This document shows positions 35,611 through 43,489 of a stretch of DNA of 64,000 bases, piece by piece. How positions within the stretch are numbered: position 1 is the first letter of the stretch; each line of letters starts with the position of its first letter. Source of the DNA: Paenibacillus sp. FSL R10-2734 (GTDB lineage Bacteria > Bacillota > Bacilli > Paenibacillales > Paenibacillaceae); contig NZ_CP150170.1 in NCBI RefSeq assembly GCF_037963865.1, forward strand, positions 7,267,726-7,331,725, given 5' to 3'. The position numbers and the translations under genes were made by a program. The notes below the pieces were generated by a model, which did not search any database, was not told the DNA's origin, and was given only the letters and a program-made list of their open reading frames with translations.

Positions 35611-35730
35611 TAGACTTAAGTCTATGCTTACGATGCGAGTTTTGCTTCACAAAACTTAAGCCCATGCTTACGAAGTAGTTTTGCTATGTTGTCCATTCTA
35701 AGGAGCATCGCTCCGCAAAACTTTTAGGAG
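35611..35730. repeat. Direct-repeat/palindrome element before the minimal FAD gene
   Basis: ACTTAAGYCYATGCTTACGA occurs at 35614 and 35654 (40 bp apart), each followed by an AGTTTTGC word. The first overlaps a perfect 14-bp palindrome TAGACTTAAGTCTA (35611-35624). A small hairpin GGAGC-ATC-GCTCC (35702-35714) and AAAACTTTTAGGAGG, which supplies the downstream gene's ribosome site, complete the element. Confidence 0.7.
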
Positions 35731-35738
35731 GTCAAAAA

Positions 35739-36305
35739 ATGTACGAAATCGCCGTAATTGGAGCCGGCCCTGCCGGTGCAAGCTCAGCTCTATTCGCCGC
35801 CAAGGCGGGCAAAAAAACGCTGCTGATCGACAATGATAAGGGCATGACCCGCAGAGGGTGGTTTGAGAACTTTTATGGAATTTCCGAAGTAGGCGGTCCT
35901 GATCTCGTAGAAACCGGACATAAGCAAGCCATCAAATTTGGCGCTGAACTGGTAGCAGAACAGGCGATCAGCCTCACCTCCAGCGGCAACGGATTTGTTA
36001 TTGAAACCGAAGACGGAATCATTTATGAAGCGAAACACGTAATTCTTGCAACAGGTGCCCTTACGGATCTAGCCGCTAAAGCTGGCGTGGAGACTAAGGA
36101 TGGTACCGAGCCAAGAATCAAAACAGTAGTCGCTGTTAATCCAGAAGGCAAAACAAATATTGAAGGCATTTGGGCTGCAGGTACCGTTGCCGGAGTAAGT
36201 GTACATGCCATTATTACGGCAGGCGATGGCGCGAAGGTAGCGATTAATGTGATTAGCGAGTTAAATGGTGCTCGTTACGTGGATCATGATGTGCTAAAAG
36301 CTTAA
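35739..36305 (+). CDS. Minimal FAD-binding oxidoreductase (thioredoxin-reductase-like, lacks NADPH domain and CxxC)
   Basis: Residues 1-110 form the FAD-binding half of a thioredoxin reductase-type fold: IGAGPAGASSALFAAKAGKKTLLID at 6-30 and the GGPDLVETGHKQAIKFGAEL and HVILATGA elements. It then passes directly to the C-terminal FAD segment, TNIEGIWAAGTVAGVSVHAIITAGDGAKVA. The central NADPH-binding domain and redox CxxC of TrxB are absent, so 188 residues replace about 310. The usual GD of the AAGD FAD motif is GT here. An AGGAGG site lies 8 nt before the ATG. Function unknown; a strong terminator follows. This is a known short family in Bacillales as far as I recall, not obviously a broken gene. 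Confidence 0.8.
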   Translation: MYEIAVIGAGPAGASSALFAAKAGKKTLLIDNDKGMTRRGWFENFYGISEVGGPDLVETGHKQAIKFGAELVAEQAISLTSSGNGFVIETEDGIIYEAKHVILATGALTDLAAKAGVETKDGTEPRIKTVVAVNPEGKTNIEGIWAAGTVAGVSVHAIITAGDGAKVAINVISELNGARYVDHDVLKA

Positions 36306-36322
36306 TCAATGACTGAAAACAT

Positions 36323-36366
36323 AAATCCGGGGACGATTCTTAGGAATCAGTTCTCCGGATTTTTTT
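36323..36366 (+). terminator. Terminator of the minimal FAD gene
   Basis: AAATCCGG (36323-36330) pairs with CCGGATTT (36355-36362), an inner GATTC/GAATC stem fills the loop, and T7 follows. Confidence 0.9.
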
Positions 36367-36379
36367 ATACCGAAAAATA

Positions 36380-36564
36380 TAACTGCACTTGGTGCAGCTA
36401 TTTCAACCATTAGCACTCCTGAACTCCTTTTAAGTGTAGTTTGTGCAACTAAAAACAGTCGGAAAGAGTATTTCCGAAGGTTTATGATGAAATAAGTGTA
36501 TCAAGTGCAATTAAGTCGATACGTAGCAGGTTGATGCGCTTTTTAATTGTATAAAGTACACTTA
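36380..36564. repeat. Four-palindrome array, TTGCA..TGCAA type, copy 1
   Basis: Four 21-bp imperfect palindromes, consensus TARBTGYAY-3 nt-RTRCARYTA or close to it, at 36380-36400, 36431-36451, 36493-36513 and 36544-36564. Start-to-start spacing is 51, 62 and 51 bp. The 30- and 41-bp spacers differ in sequence from each other. It lies between the convergent FAD gene and galU. The same motif and spacing recur at 61468-61601. Confidence 0.88.
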
Positions 36565-36608
36565 TTTGTTCATCCCAGTGCCCCCTCTTAATCACCATAC
36601 GCAAAAAA

Positions 36609-36669
36609 ACTGCTCCAAACCAACCTAATCTCACCGCCGCATGACGATGTTATGGTCGTTTGGAACAGT
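36609..36669 (-). terminator. Terminator of the GT39-GT2-galU operon
   Basis: ACTGCTCCAAAC (36609-36620) pairs with GTTTGGAACAGT (36658-36669), one mismatch, and on the minus strand is followed by a T7 run. Confidence 0.85.
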
Positions 36670-36681
36670 CTCCTTCAATCC

Positions 36682-37592
36682 CTAGCGTGTACCCCAAGGC
36701 AAGGCCTCCACTTCTTCACTTTCCCTCAGTCTAGCAGCCAGCTTCTGCAAATACGGAACTAGTAATGGACGTAACTCCTCACGCATCAGCCCGACCTCCA
36801 GTGTAGCTTGGATATAGCCGAATTTATCGCCAATATCATAACGTTGTCCGATCAAATCCAGCGCCAGTAGACCTTCATTACGGCACACCTCATGCAAAGC
36901 ATCGGTCAGTTGATATTCGCCACCTGTTCCACGTTTGAGCTTAGCCAGGATCGAAAATATCGAAGGCTCCAAAATGTAACGTCCCATAATAGCATTCTCT
37001 GAAGGTGCAGTTTCAGGAGAGGGCTTCTCCACCAAGCCTTTTACTTCATGGACTCCTTGTAGAGAACCGCTGGATGAGATAATCCCGTATTTTTGAACCT
37101 CCTGCCGCGGCACCTGCTGTACACCGACAATGGTCTGCTCCTCTTGCTCATACAATCTCATCATTTGCAGCAGCGCCGGGTCCTCTGAGATCATGATATC
37201 GTCGCCGAGCAGAACAGCGAAGGGCTCATTTCCGATGAACTGTTCCGCACAAAGGATGGCGTGACCTAGCCCAAGCGGCTCTTTTTGCCTAATGTAATGA
37301 ATGCTGGCCAGCTCACTAATCGCTTGAACTTCACGAAGCAGCTCCTCTTTTCCTTTTTCCAAAAGCGTCTGTTCCAGTTCCACTGATTTATCGAAATGAT
37401 CTTCAATCGACTTCTTGTTCGGCCGGTCACGATGATGATGCTCTCAATGCCAGATCGAACAGCTTCTTCTACGATATATTGAATCGCCGGCTTATCCACA
37501 ATAGGCAGCATTTCCTTCGGCTGAGCCTTAGTTGCAGGCAGGAACCGAGTGCCTAAGCCCGCGGCGGGAATAACCGCTTTTCTAATCTTCAC
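36682..37592 (-). pseudogene. galU: UTP-glucose-1-phosphate uridylyltransferase, frameshifted
   Basis: GalU makes UDP-glucose for glucolipids, teichoic acid and polysaccharides. The 5' frame (from the GTG at 37592, GGGAGG upstream) encodes the catalytic start AVIPAAGLGTRFLPATKAQPKEMLP and runs to IIIVTGR, then goes out of frame. The 3' frame resumes with NKKSIEDHFDKSVELEQ and continues through PLGLGHAILCAEQFIG, LLGDDI and the C-terminus at 36682. The junction is at about 37419-37421, where GGCCG-AACAAG lacks one base relative to a continuous GR-NKKS reading. Everything else is intact, so a one-base deletion (true mutation or assembly error) explains it. Last gene of the operon, 23 bp after the GT2 gene. 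Confidence 0.88.
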
Positions 37593-37615
37593 TATGAATC
37601 CCTCCCTTACAGTTA

Positions 37616-38593
37616 CTAATGATTTGCAGCTTGATGCTCGCGAACGCTCTGCTCCTCCTTGCCCCCATAGAACTCTTGGACAATATAGAGCGGACGTCCC
37701 TTGGTCTCATCATAAATCCGGCCGACATACTCACCCAGAATCCCTAACATAATCAGTACAAACCCATTAAAGGTCACTGTGATTCCAATCATCGATGCCC
37801 AGCCCTTAACGACTGAATCCGTAAAGATCACCAGATATAACACATACATCAAGTACAAGAAACCAGAAGCGGATAGCAGTACTCCCAGATATCCTGCCAG
37901 CTTCAGCGGCTTATATGAGAAGGAAGTAATTCCGTCCAGGGAGAGCTTGATCATACGTTTCAGTGGATATTTAGTCTCTCCTGCGAGCCGTTCATCGCGT
38001 TCATATTCAATGGCTTTTTGGCGAAAACCGACCCAGCTGACTAGACCGCGTACGAACCGATTTTTCTCTGGAAGACGCTTGAGCTGTTCACATACTTTAC
38101 GATCTATGAGCCGAAAATCACCCGTATCTACAGGGATTGAAATATCGGTTGAATAACGCAGCACTCTATAAAAAAGGCTGGCCGTCCACTTTTTGAATAA
38201 GGACTCTCCGTTTCGCTTTACCCGTTTTGCATAAACAACTTCATAACCCTGCTTCCATTCCGCAATCATGTCCAGAATCAGCTCTGGCGGATCTTGCAAA
38301 TCGGCATCAATAATAACGACTGCATCTCCTAGGGCATAATCCATTCCGGCAGTAATAGCGATCTGATGTCCAAAGTTACGAGACAAATCGATCAGCTTCA
38401 CACTCTCATCCCAGTAGCTATATTCCTCAATCATCTGGGCACAATTGTCTGTGCTGCCGTCATTCACGAAGATCAGCTCATACACTTCATTTGTTAAACC
38501 CATTACTTTTTTGAGCCGTCGATACGTCTCCTGAATAACCGCCTCTTCGTTAAACATCGGTATAATAATGGAATAGCGCACGTTGGTGCTCAT
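37616..38593 (-). CDS. Family 2 glycosyltransferase with C-terminal membrane domain (DPM1/GtrB/YkcC-like)
   Basis: Probably attaches a sugar to undecaprenyl phosphate on the cytoplasmic face. The GT-A domain has YSIIIPMFNEEAVIQET, LIFVNDGSTDN, and VVIIDADLQDPPELI with the metal-binding DAD. Two transmembrane helices near the C-terminus (about 230-255 and 265-290) fit polyprenyl-phosphate glycosyltransferases, and the ending GEYVGRIYDETKGRPLYIV is typical. I use the ATG at 38593 (325 aa), with AAGGAGGAG 6 nt upstream. Together with the GT39 gene upstream it forms a lipid-linked sugar donor/transfer pair like YkcC-YkcB. Confidence 0.93.
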   Translation of the reverse strand: MSTNVRYSIIIPMFNEEAVIQETYRRLKKVMGLTNEVYELIFVNDGSTDNCAQMIEEYSYWDESVKLIDLSRNFGHQIAITAGMDYALGDAVVIIDADLQDPPELILDMIAEWKQGYEVVYAKRVKRNGESLFKKWTASLFYRVLRYSTDISIPVDTGDFRLIDRKVCEQLKRLPEKNRFVRGLVSWVGFRQKAIEYERDERLAGETKYPLKRMIKLSLDGITSFSYKPLKLAGYLGVLLSASGFLYLMYVLYLVIFTDSVVKGWASMIGITVTFNGFVLIMLGILGEYVGRIYDETKGRPLYIVQEFYGGKEEQSVREHQAANH

Positions 38594-38670
38594 GAGCAGC
38601 TCCTCCTTAAATTTGAATAATGAAGCGCGCCAGATCCATCTGATAACACGCCTCATTTATTAATACTTGC

Positions 38671-40803
38671 CTAGTTTAAAGTAACTTTGTATAACGTCCC
38701 GCTGTTTCCTGCGTTGCTTCCAGCCCAATCAGCTGTTGGAACCTCCGTACCATTTTCCGTGATCCAAGTCGTCAATTCCGAGCTACCCCCACGTCCGCCA
38801 CCCATACCACCGCTGCCCATCAGGAAGTATTTCACCTTTCCACTCTCAACTAACGCCTTTAGGGTATCTGTGGTATACACTGTGTCTGAGCTAGAAAATC
38901 CGTTCAGAATAACAACCGATGCACCCTTGTCAACGATATAAGGAGCTGCTGTGCCATAATCCAACGTAGCAAACAGATAAGGCTCCCCAGTATTGTTCTC
39001 CTCCAAATAGGACAACAGGCTTTCATTCGCACTTGTGGCGCTATTACGTCCAAAATTGCTTGAATTGCCGCCCATTCCCCCTTTACCTTCACTACTGCTC
39101 GGTCCTGCTTCAGGGGTTTGACTATTCAGCCCATAAGTAATGGGGGTAGCTGCCCAATAGAGAGGCCCAATTAACAATACTAGTACTGCTGCAACGCTTG
39201 TCGCATAAATGAAAGACTTCTTCTTGCCTTTAAGAACTACCAGTGCCAGTGAAACCACTATTCCTGCAGCTAAAATACAAATGGACCAGCCACTACCAAT
39301 CGTATCGTCATAAGGATGAACAATGTACCACTGGAAACCTGCTGTAACTAGTGTTGCCGCTGGCAATAGCCAAGACAGCCAACCAGAGTGCTCGCGATAT
39401 AGCGTCCACAGCTTTGACCATCCTGCACCGACTAACGCTGCAATCGGAGGAGCCATCATGACCAGATAATATTGATGGAAGAACCCTGCGATACTGAAAA
39501 ATCCCATAACGGGCACCAGCCATGCTAACCAGAAGAGAGCTTCCTTATGAGCTTGGGTAAGGTTCTTTCTCCGCAGATTGGCGAATAATCCAATGCAGCC
39601 TAACAATACGAAAGGCAACAACCAGCTAGCCTGCCCTGACAGCTCTGATTGGAACAGACGAAGCGGACCTGCTGTTCCTGTATTGAACATTCCGCCGCCG
39701 CCGCCACCGCCACCATTCATGCCACCGCGATTTCCTCGTCCGTCCTCGTCACCGCCAAATTGCCGACCTTGACTGTCAGCTCCACCAGGTGGTTGACCTG
39801 GTGAACCTCCATCATCGGCACCAGTCTGGCTATTCGAGGTCGAGTTTGGGTCTTGCTGACCCGAAGATGCTCCACGTCCACCATCAGTGCCATTATTACC
39901 TCCTGCCCCATTCATAGCGGGCATCTCGCCATTCATGTTCGGCATCTCACCGTTCATTGTCGGCATCTCACCATTCGCTCCCGGCATTCCACCTCCGCCA
40001 CCGCCTGTCCCACGATCGCCCGTCAAACGTGCGACACCATTATAACCAAAGGCCAGATTCAGCACGGAATTAGTACCGCTACTGCCGATATAAGGTCGTT
40101 TGCTGGCGGGAATCGAATCCACAATCACTGCCCAGGACAAGGAAACTACAAGCAATATTGCTGTGGAGGCTGCCAATACTCCCGTCTTCCGCTTCCAGTT
40201 CACTTTGGCAGCCAAAATATAAAAGAGATAAAACGCCGGTAGAACCATATATGCCTGCAGCATCTTCTCGTTAAACCCTACACCGATTAACGCGAATGCG
40301 GTTAGAAGACTGCCCAGCTTGTTGCTCTTCGTCCCTTTAAATAGAAACCAAACCGCGAGCAGAAGGGTGAATACAAGCAGCGCATCAATATTATTCGTCC
40401 GACTGACAGCGGCTGCTACCGGAGTTGTAGCCATGGCCAGAGCCGCTAAACGTGCTGCCGCTCTACCGAAGGTAGGCTTTACCAGCAGATATACAAGTAA
40501 CACCGAACCGACTCCACCAAGTGCCTGTGGCAAAATCACACTCCAGCCATGCAGCCCGAAGATGAGTGCACTAAGCGTCTGAATCCAAAAGGTGACTGGT
40601 GGTTTATCCACCGTTACCGAACCCGCGGAGTCGAGGGACGCGAAGAAGAAATTATGAAAGTTCTGCAGCATACTCCCCACTGCGGTGGTGTAGTATGTAT
40701 TCACATAGTGGTCATTCCAAACCCCATAACCATACAAAAAAGCAGCAAGTATTAAAATGAGCCACAGTATAAGATCCGAGCTTATTTTTTTGACTCCACT
40801 CAT
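38671..40803 (-). CDS. Family 39 (ArnT/PMT-like) membrane glycosyltransferase with Gly/Asn/Met-rich loop
   Basis: Uses a polyprenyl-linked sugar to glycosylate an extracytoplasmic acceptor (YkcB-like). About 11-12 transmembrane helices are visible. The first outer loop carries the catalytic-type Asp and motif DKPPVTFWIQTLSALIFG (about 64-81). Between helices, at about residues 260-380, lies a low-complexity insert rich in Gly, Asn and Met, with four NGEMPxM-type repeats and poly-Gly tracts. The C-terminal soluble domain (about 585-710) contains FATLDYGTAAPYIVDKGASVVILNGFS. An AGGAG site precedes the ATG. First gene of the operon with GT2 and galU. Confidence 0.92.
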   Translation of the reverse strand: MSGVKKISSDLILWLILILAAFLYGYGVWNDHYVNTYYTTAVGSMLQNFHNFFFASLDSAGSVTVDKPPVTFWIQTLSALIFGLHGWSVILPQALGGVGSVLLVYLLVKPTFGRAAARLAALAMATTPVAAAVSRTNNIDALLVFTLLLAVWFLFKGTKSNKLGSLLTAFALIGVGFNEKMLQAYMVLPAFYLFYILAAKVNWKRKTGVLAASTAILLVVSLSWAVIVDSIPASKRPYIGSSGTNSVLNLAFGYNGVARLTGDRGTGGGGGGMPGANGEMPTMNGEMPNMNGEMPAMNGAGGNNGTDGGRGASSGQQDPNSTSNSQTGADDGGSPGQPPGGADSQGRQFGGDEDGRGNRGGMNGGGGGGGGMFNTGTAGPLRLFQSELSGQASWLLPFVLLGCIGLFANLRRKNLTQAHKEALFWLAWLVPVMGFFSIAGFFHQYYLVMMAPPIAALVGAGWSKLWTLYREHSGWLSWLLPAATLVTAGFQWYIVHPYDDTIGSGWSICILAAGIVVSLALVVLKGKKKSFIYATSVAAVLVLLIGPLYWAATPITYGLNSQTPEAGPSSSEGKGGMGGNSSNFGRNSATSANESLLSYLEENNTGEPYLFATLDYGTAAPYIVDKGASVVILNGFSSSDTVYTTDTLKALVESGKVKYFLMGSGGMGGGRGGSSELTTWITENGTEVPTADWAGSNAGNSGTLYKVTLN

Positions 40804-40954
40804 CTACATTCACTCCTATCCTTTGATCGTTCTATATTCCGGCAGTTCTGTGCCCCCGGCTCAATCTTTCCGTAGGTGTATTATTTCACCCCTACCTTAA
40901 CTCTCAATGAGTGCACGCTGAATGTTTGCTGAATAAATAAAGCTGCCGGAACGC

Positions 40955-40980
40955 AAAAAAAGCCCCACAAATGTGGAGCC
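40955..40980 (-). terminator. Terminator of the DUF1697 operon
   Basis: On the minus strand GGCTCCACA, a short loop and TGTGGGGCT (one mismatch) are followed by T7 (40955-40961). Confidence 0.8.
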
Positions 40981-41009
40981 TTTCCGTTCAAATCCCCATC
41001 AAAAATAGG

Positions 41010-41555
41010 CTATTCTAGCCTACCCATAGCAACGAGCTTATTCACCGTATTCCAGTTGCGTGCTGTAATAGACATACCCAGTATTTTGTCAAAAGGAACC
41101 TTGAAAAGCGGCGATTGGCTCACGCTGACCTCATATAACACATACATCTCTCTGCCGACAAAACGTATTTTATCCGGACCCTCCTCATAAATGCGGAGCT
41201 TGTCCAGTGCTTCGGCTGAAGGTTCAGCTGGCAGAAAAGAGACATACCATCTTTTGAAATCTTCTGGTTCTGATAGCTGAAAGGGATTGTTAGCAATCGT
41301 GTTCTCTAACTCAGCCAGTGTACGAATGATAACAGAGACATCAAAACCAAAAACCTCTTGAATCTGGCGTTCAATGACTCCGCTCAGCAGACTTTTCGAT
41401 TCCTCATCACTTTCAAATAGGACATTTCCGCTCTGAATGTAAGTACGCACATTTTGAAAGCCAATCGACTGGAACATCGTCTTCAGATCCTGCATCTTAA
41501 TGATTTTGTTGCCGCCAACGTTAATGCCACGCAGCAGGGCTATATAGGTAGTCAT
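41010..41555 (-). CDS. DUF1697-domain protein
   Basis: Uncharacterised family found in many bacteria. The N-terminal YIALLRGINVGGNKIIKMQDLKTMFQSIGFQNVRTYIQSGNVLF is its signature, and the C-terminal GMSITARNWNTVNKLVAM closes it. 181 residues from the ATG at 41555, which has GGAGG 7 nt upstream. Last gene of a four-gene set reading from 43359 down to 41010, with gaps of 14-28 bp. Function unknown. Confidence 0.93.
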   Translation of the reverse strand: MTTYIALLRGINVGGNKIIKMQDLKTMFQSIGFQNVRTYIQSGNVLFESDEESKSLLSGVIERQIQEVFGFDVSVIIRTLAELENTIANNPFQLSEPEDFKRWYVSFLPAEPSAEALDKLRIYEEGPDKIRFVGREMYVLYEVSVSQSPLFKVPFDKILGMSITARNWNTVNKLVAMGRLE

Positions 41556-41582
41556 GAACACACCTCCGTTTTCTTGTCAGGA

Positions 41583-42401
41583 TCAATTTTGGCTTAAGGT
41601 TAAGGCCTGCAGACGTTTACGAACTTCTTTTACTAACAGCTCCTTCTCAGAAGGCGGAAGCCATTCCACCAGACGCGCGGCAGCGATCGGCAGAATCCAG
41701 CGGTCTACATCCTCATAGGTGTGTCCTGATAAACGGAGATACTCCCGAATATATCCCTTGGTTAATTTTTTTCTAATAAAACCTATCATCATTCTCGATA
41801 AGACTGAGGCTTCAGGGGGCATGGCTCCCATACTGAACATCACTACAGATCGCGCAGCATCGCCTGCTGGTTCTCCCACCACGCCAGTCATCCAATCGAT
41901 AACCCAGAGCTGATCGTCCATGAGTACATTGTCAGGATGGAAATCTCCATGGCATAAATGAGTTCCTTCCGGTAACTTCTCCAGATAGCTCAGAATGACT
42001 GACTTCTCATCTTCACTAAGCATAGGAGCCCCCATGATATTCCACTTTAACATATCCTTCTGCTGTCCGATCTCCTCGGTAATTTCAAGCCTATGCAAAT
42101 CAAAGTGAAGCCCCGCCATCATTCTGGCATACTTACTAACTTTCCAAGGCTTCTCACCCATTACTTTTAAAAGAGAGGGACCTTGGATTTGTTGAAATAC
42201 GATACCTTGTCTTGTCTGTTCATAAATGAGTCCAAAAGGCTGCGGTGTCCGAATGCCCTGCGAGTGCACAAACTGGCTGATTTTAAATTCTCGGCTAATG
42301 TTCTGCTCTGAAACATCCTCTAGGTACAGCTTAAGAATCCTCTGATCCTCATGCTCCCAAATCTCCGCTGTCCTGCCTTTCCCGACAAGCTTCGCTTTCA
42401 C
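41583..42401 (-). CDS. Aminoglycoside-phosphotransferase-family kinase
   Basis: Protein-kinase-like fold small-molecule kinase of 272 residues. The N-lobe has VGKGRTAEIWEHEDQRILKLY with Lys. The C-lobe has the catalytic loop HLCHGDFHPDNVLMDDQLWVIDWM, where HGDFHPDN is the Brenner motif and IDW the metal-binding Asp. The substrate is unknown; the family covers aminoglycoside, choline and homoserine kinases, so drug resistance should not be assumed. Starts at GTG with GGAGG 6 nt upstream. Only 14 bp after the ABM gene. Confidence 0.88.
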   Translation of the reverse strand: MKAKLVGKGRTAEIWEHEDQRILKLYLEDVSEQNISREFKISQFVHSQGIRTPQPFGLIYEQTRQGIVFQQIQGPSLLKVMGEKPWKVSKYARMMAGLHFDLHRLEITEEIGQQKDMLKWNIMGAPMLSEDEKSVILSYLEKLPEGTHLCHGDFHPDNVLMDDQLWVIDWMTGVVGEPAGDAARSVVMFSMGAMPPEASVLSRMMIGFIRKKLTKGYIREYLRLSGHTYEDVDRWILPIAAARLVEWLPPSEKELLVKEVRKRLQALTLSQN

Positions 42402-42415
42402 TCGGCTTCCTCCAT

Positions 42416-42712
42416 TTAGTCCAGATTAATACGGGTAAAATGTTCAACTACCGGAAATGGATCGTAGTAATGGTGAAGCAGTGCCTTCCATTCCTGATAC
42501 TGGCTGGATTCTCTGAAGCCAACAGTGTGATCTTCAAGCGTTCTCCACTTCACAAGCAGCAAATACTTATGATCATCCTCCAAGCAATGTTGGAGTTCAT
42601 GCCCCATATAGCCTTCTATGGAGGAGATTAAGCTTGATGCCTCCTTGAAGCTTTTTTCAAATTCAGTAGTCAAACCAGGCTTCACTTGCAGCATCGCAGC
42701 TTCCAAAATCAT
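42416..42712 (-). CDS. Antibiotic biosynthesis monooxygenase (ABM) domain protein
   Basis: A 98-residue ferredoxin-like alpha/beta-barrel protein. The pattern MILEAAMLQVKPGLTTEFEKSFKEASSLISSIEGYMGHELQHCLEDDHKYLLLVKWRTLEDHTVGFRESSQYQEWK is the ABM family. Members dimerise and act as quinol monooxygenases, haem-degrading enzymes or have no known activity. TTGGAGG lies 9 nt before the ATG. Embedded in the four-gene operon. Confidence 0.87.
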   Translation of the reverse strand: MILEAAMLQVKPGLTTEFEKSFKEASSLISSIEGYMGHELQHCLEDDHKYLLLVKWRTLEDHTVGFRESSQYQEWKALLHHYYDPFPVVEHFTRINLD

Positions 42713-42732
42713 AATCAGCAGTCCTCCAAAGG

Positions 42733-43359
42733 TTATGTATTTAAAGCATCACGGAAAAATTCATGATAAAAATTAATAATTACAAGCAGGATCGCTAGTG
42801 ACTCGTTGACCTGCCCTACCTCAAGGTTATGATTAGCATCATCGATTCTATACACCTTTAAATGCTGGAGCCCACTAATTTCACCGGAATGCTGTTCACT
42901 AAATAAAGGATCGCATCCGCCATACATTACAGTACCACGACTCTGCTGAATCAGCGGCACCGCCTCAGGCAACGGTGTGATATAAAGATGAGACGTCTTT
43001 TTCTGTATTTGCAGCTCTTCTGCAATTCTCCCTGCGATGACCGCACCGACGCTTTTGCTGATAAATAGTATTTTTTTGTATTCAGGAAGAGAAGCAATGG
43101 CCGCCTTACATTCCTGAATAAGAATAATCATTTCATCACGCTTAAACCCTACTCTCGCACTCTGATAGCCATACTCAAGCAGCAGGACGTCGCAATTATG
43201 CTCCCGGGCTGTTTTGGCCGCATAATCTAGCAGGGGGCGCTCAGCCGAATAATTTTTCCCTGGAAAAATAACAGCCAGTGTCTTGGATCCTTGAGTAATA
43301 TATTTATGTCTAACCTCTCTACCCCAATAAGAGGACATCATGATATTGCTGACGTTCAT
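42733..43359 (-). CDS. Alpha/beta-hydrolase-like protein
   Basis: About 208 residues with a lone hydrolase-like fold: a first strand TLAVIFPGKNYSAERPLLDYAA, a nucleophile-elbow-like FISKSVGAVIAGRIAEEL (Ser in the SKSVG position) and a late DDANHNLEV that may carry the His. The elbow S-K-S-V-G departs from GxSxG at the first position. No signal peptide. I prefer the ATG at 43359 (GAGAGGG upstream) over one 10 codons earlier. First gene of the operon with ABM, kinase and DUF1697. Function unknown. Confidence 0.7.
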   Translation of the reverse strand: MNVSNIMMSSYWGREVRHKYITQGSKTLAVIFPGKNYSAERPLLDYAAKTAREHNCDVLLLEYGYQSARVGFKRDEMIILIQECKAAIASLPEYKKILFISKSVGAVIAGRIAEELQIQKKTSHLYITPLPEAVPLIQQSRGTVMYGGCDPLFSEQHSGEISGLQHLKVYRIDDANHNLEVGQVNESLAILLVIINFYHEFFRDALNT

Positions 43360-43441
43360 CCATGTTTCCCTCTCTTCTACAACAATCATTCTATGTATCT
43401 ATCATTATAGCTAACTTATGTTTAGTTTTAAAACCAAAGAA

Positions 43442-43468
43442 TTCCTAATCTCAACTAGAGATCAGGAA
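43442..43468 (-). terminator. Terminator of the first germination operon
   Basis: TTCCTAATCTC (43442-43452) pairs with GAGATCAGGAA (43458-43468), one mismatch; the minus strand continues with TTCTTTGGTTTT. Confidence 0.75.
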
Positions 43469-43489
43469 CAGTCGAAAGTAGGTCTATTG

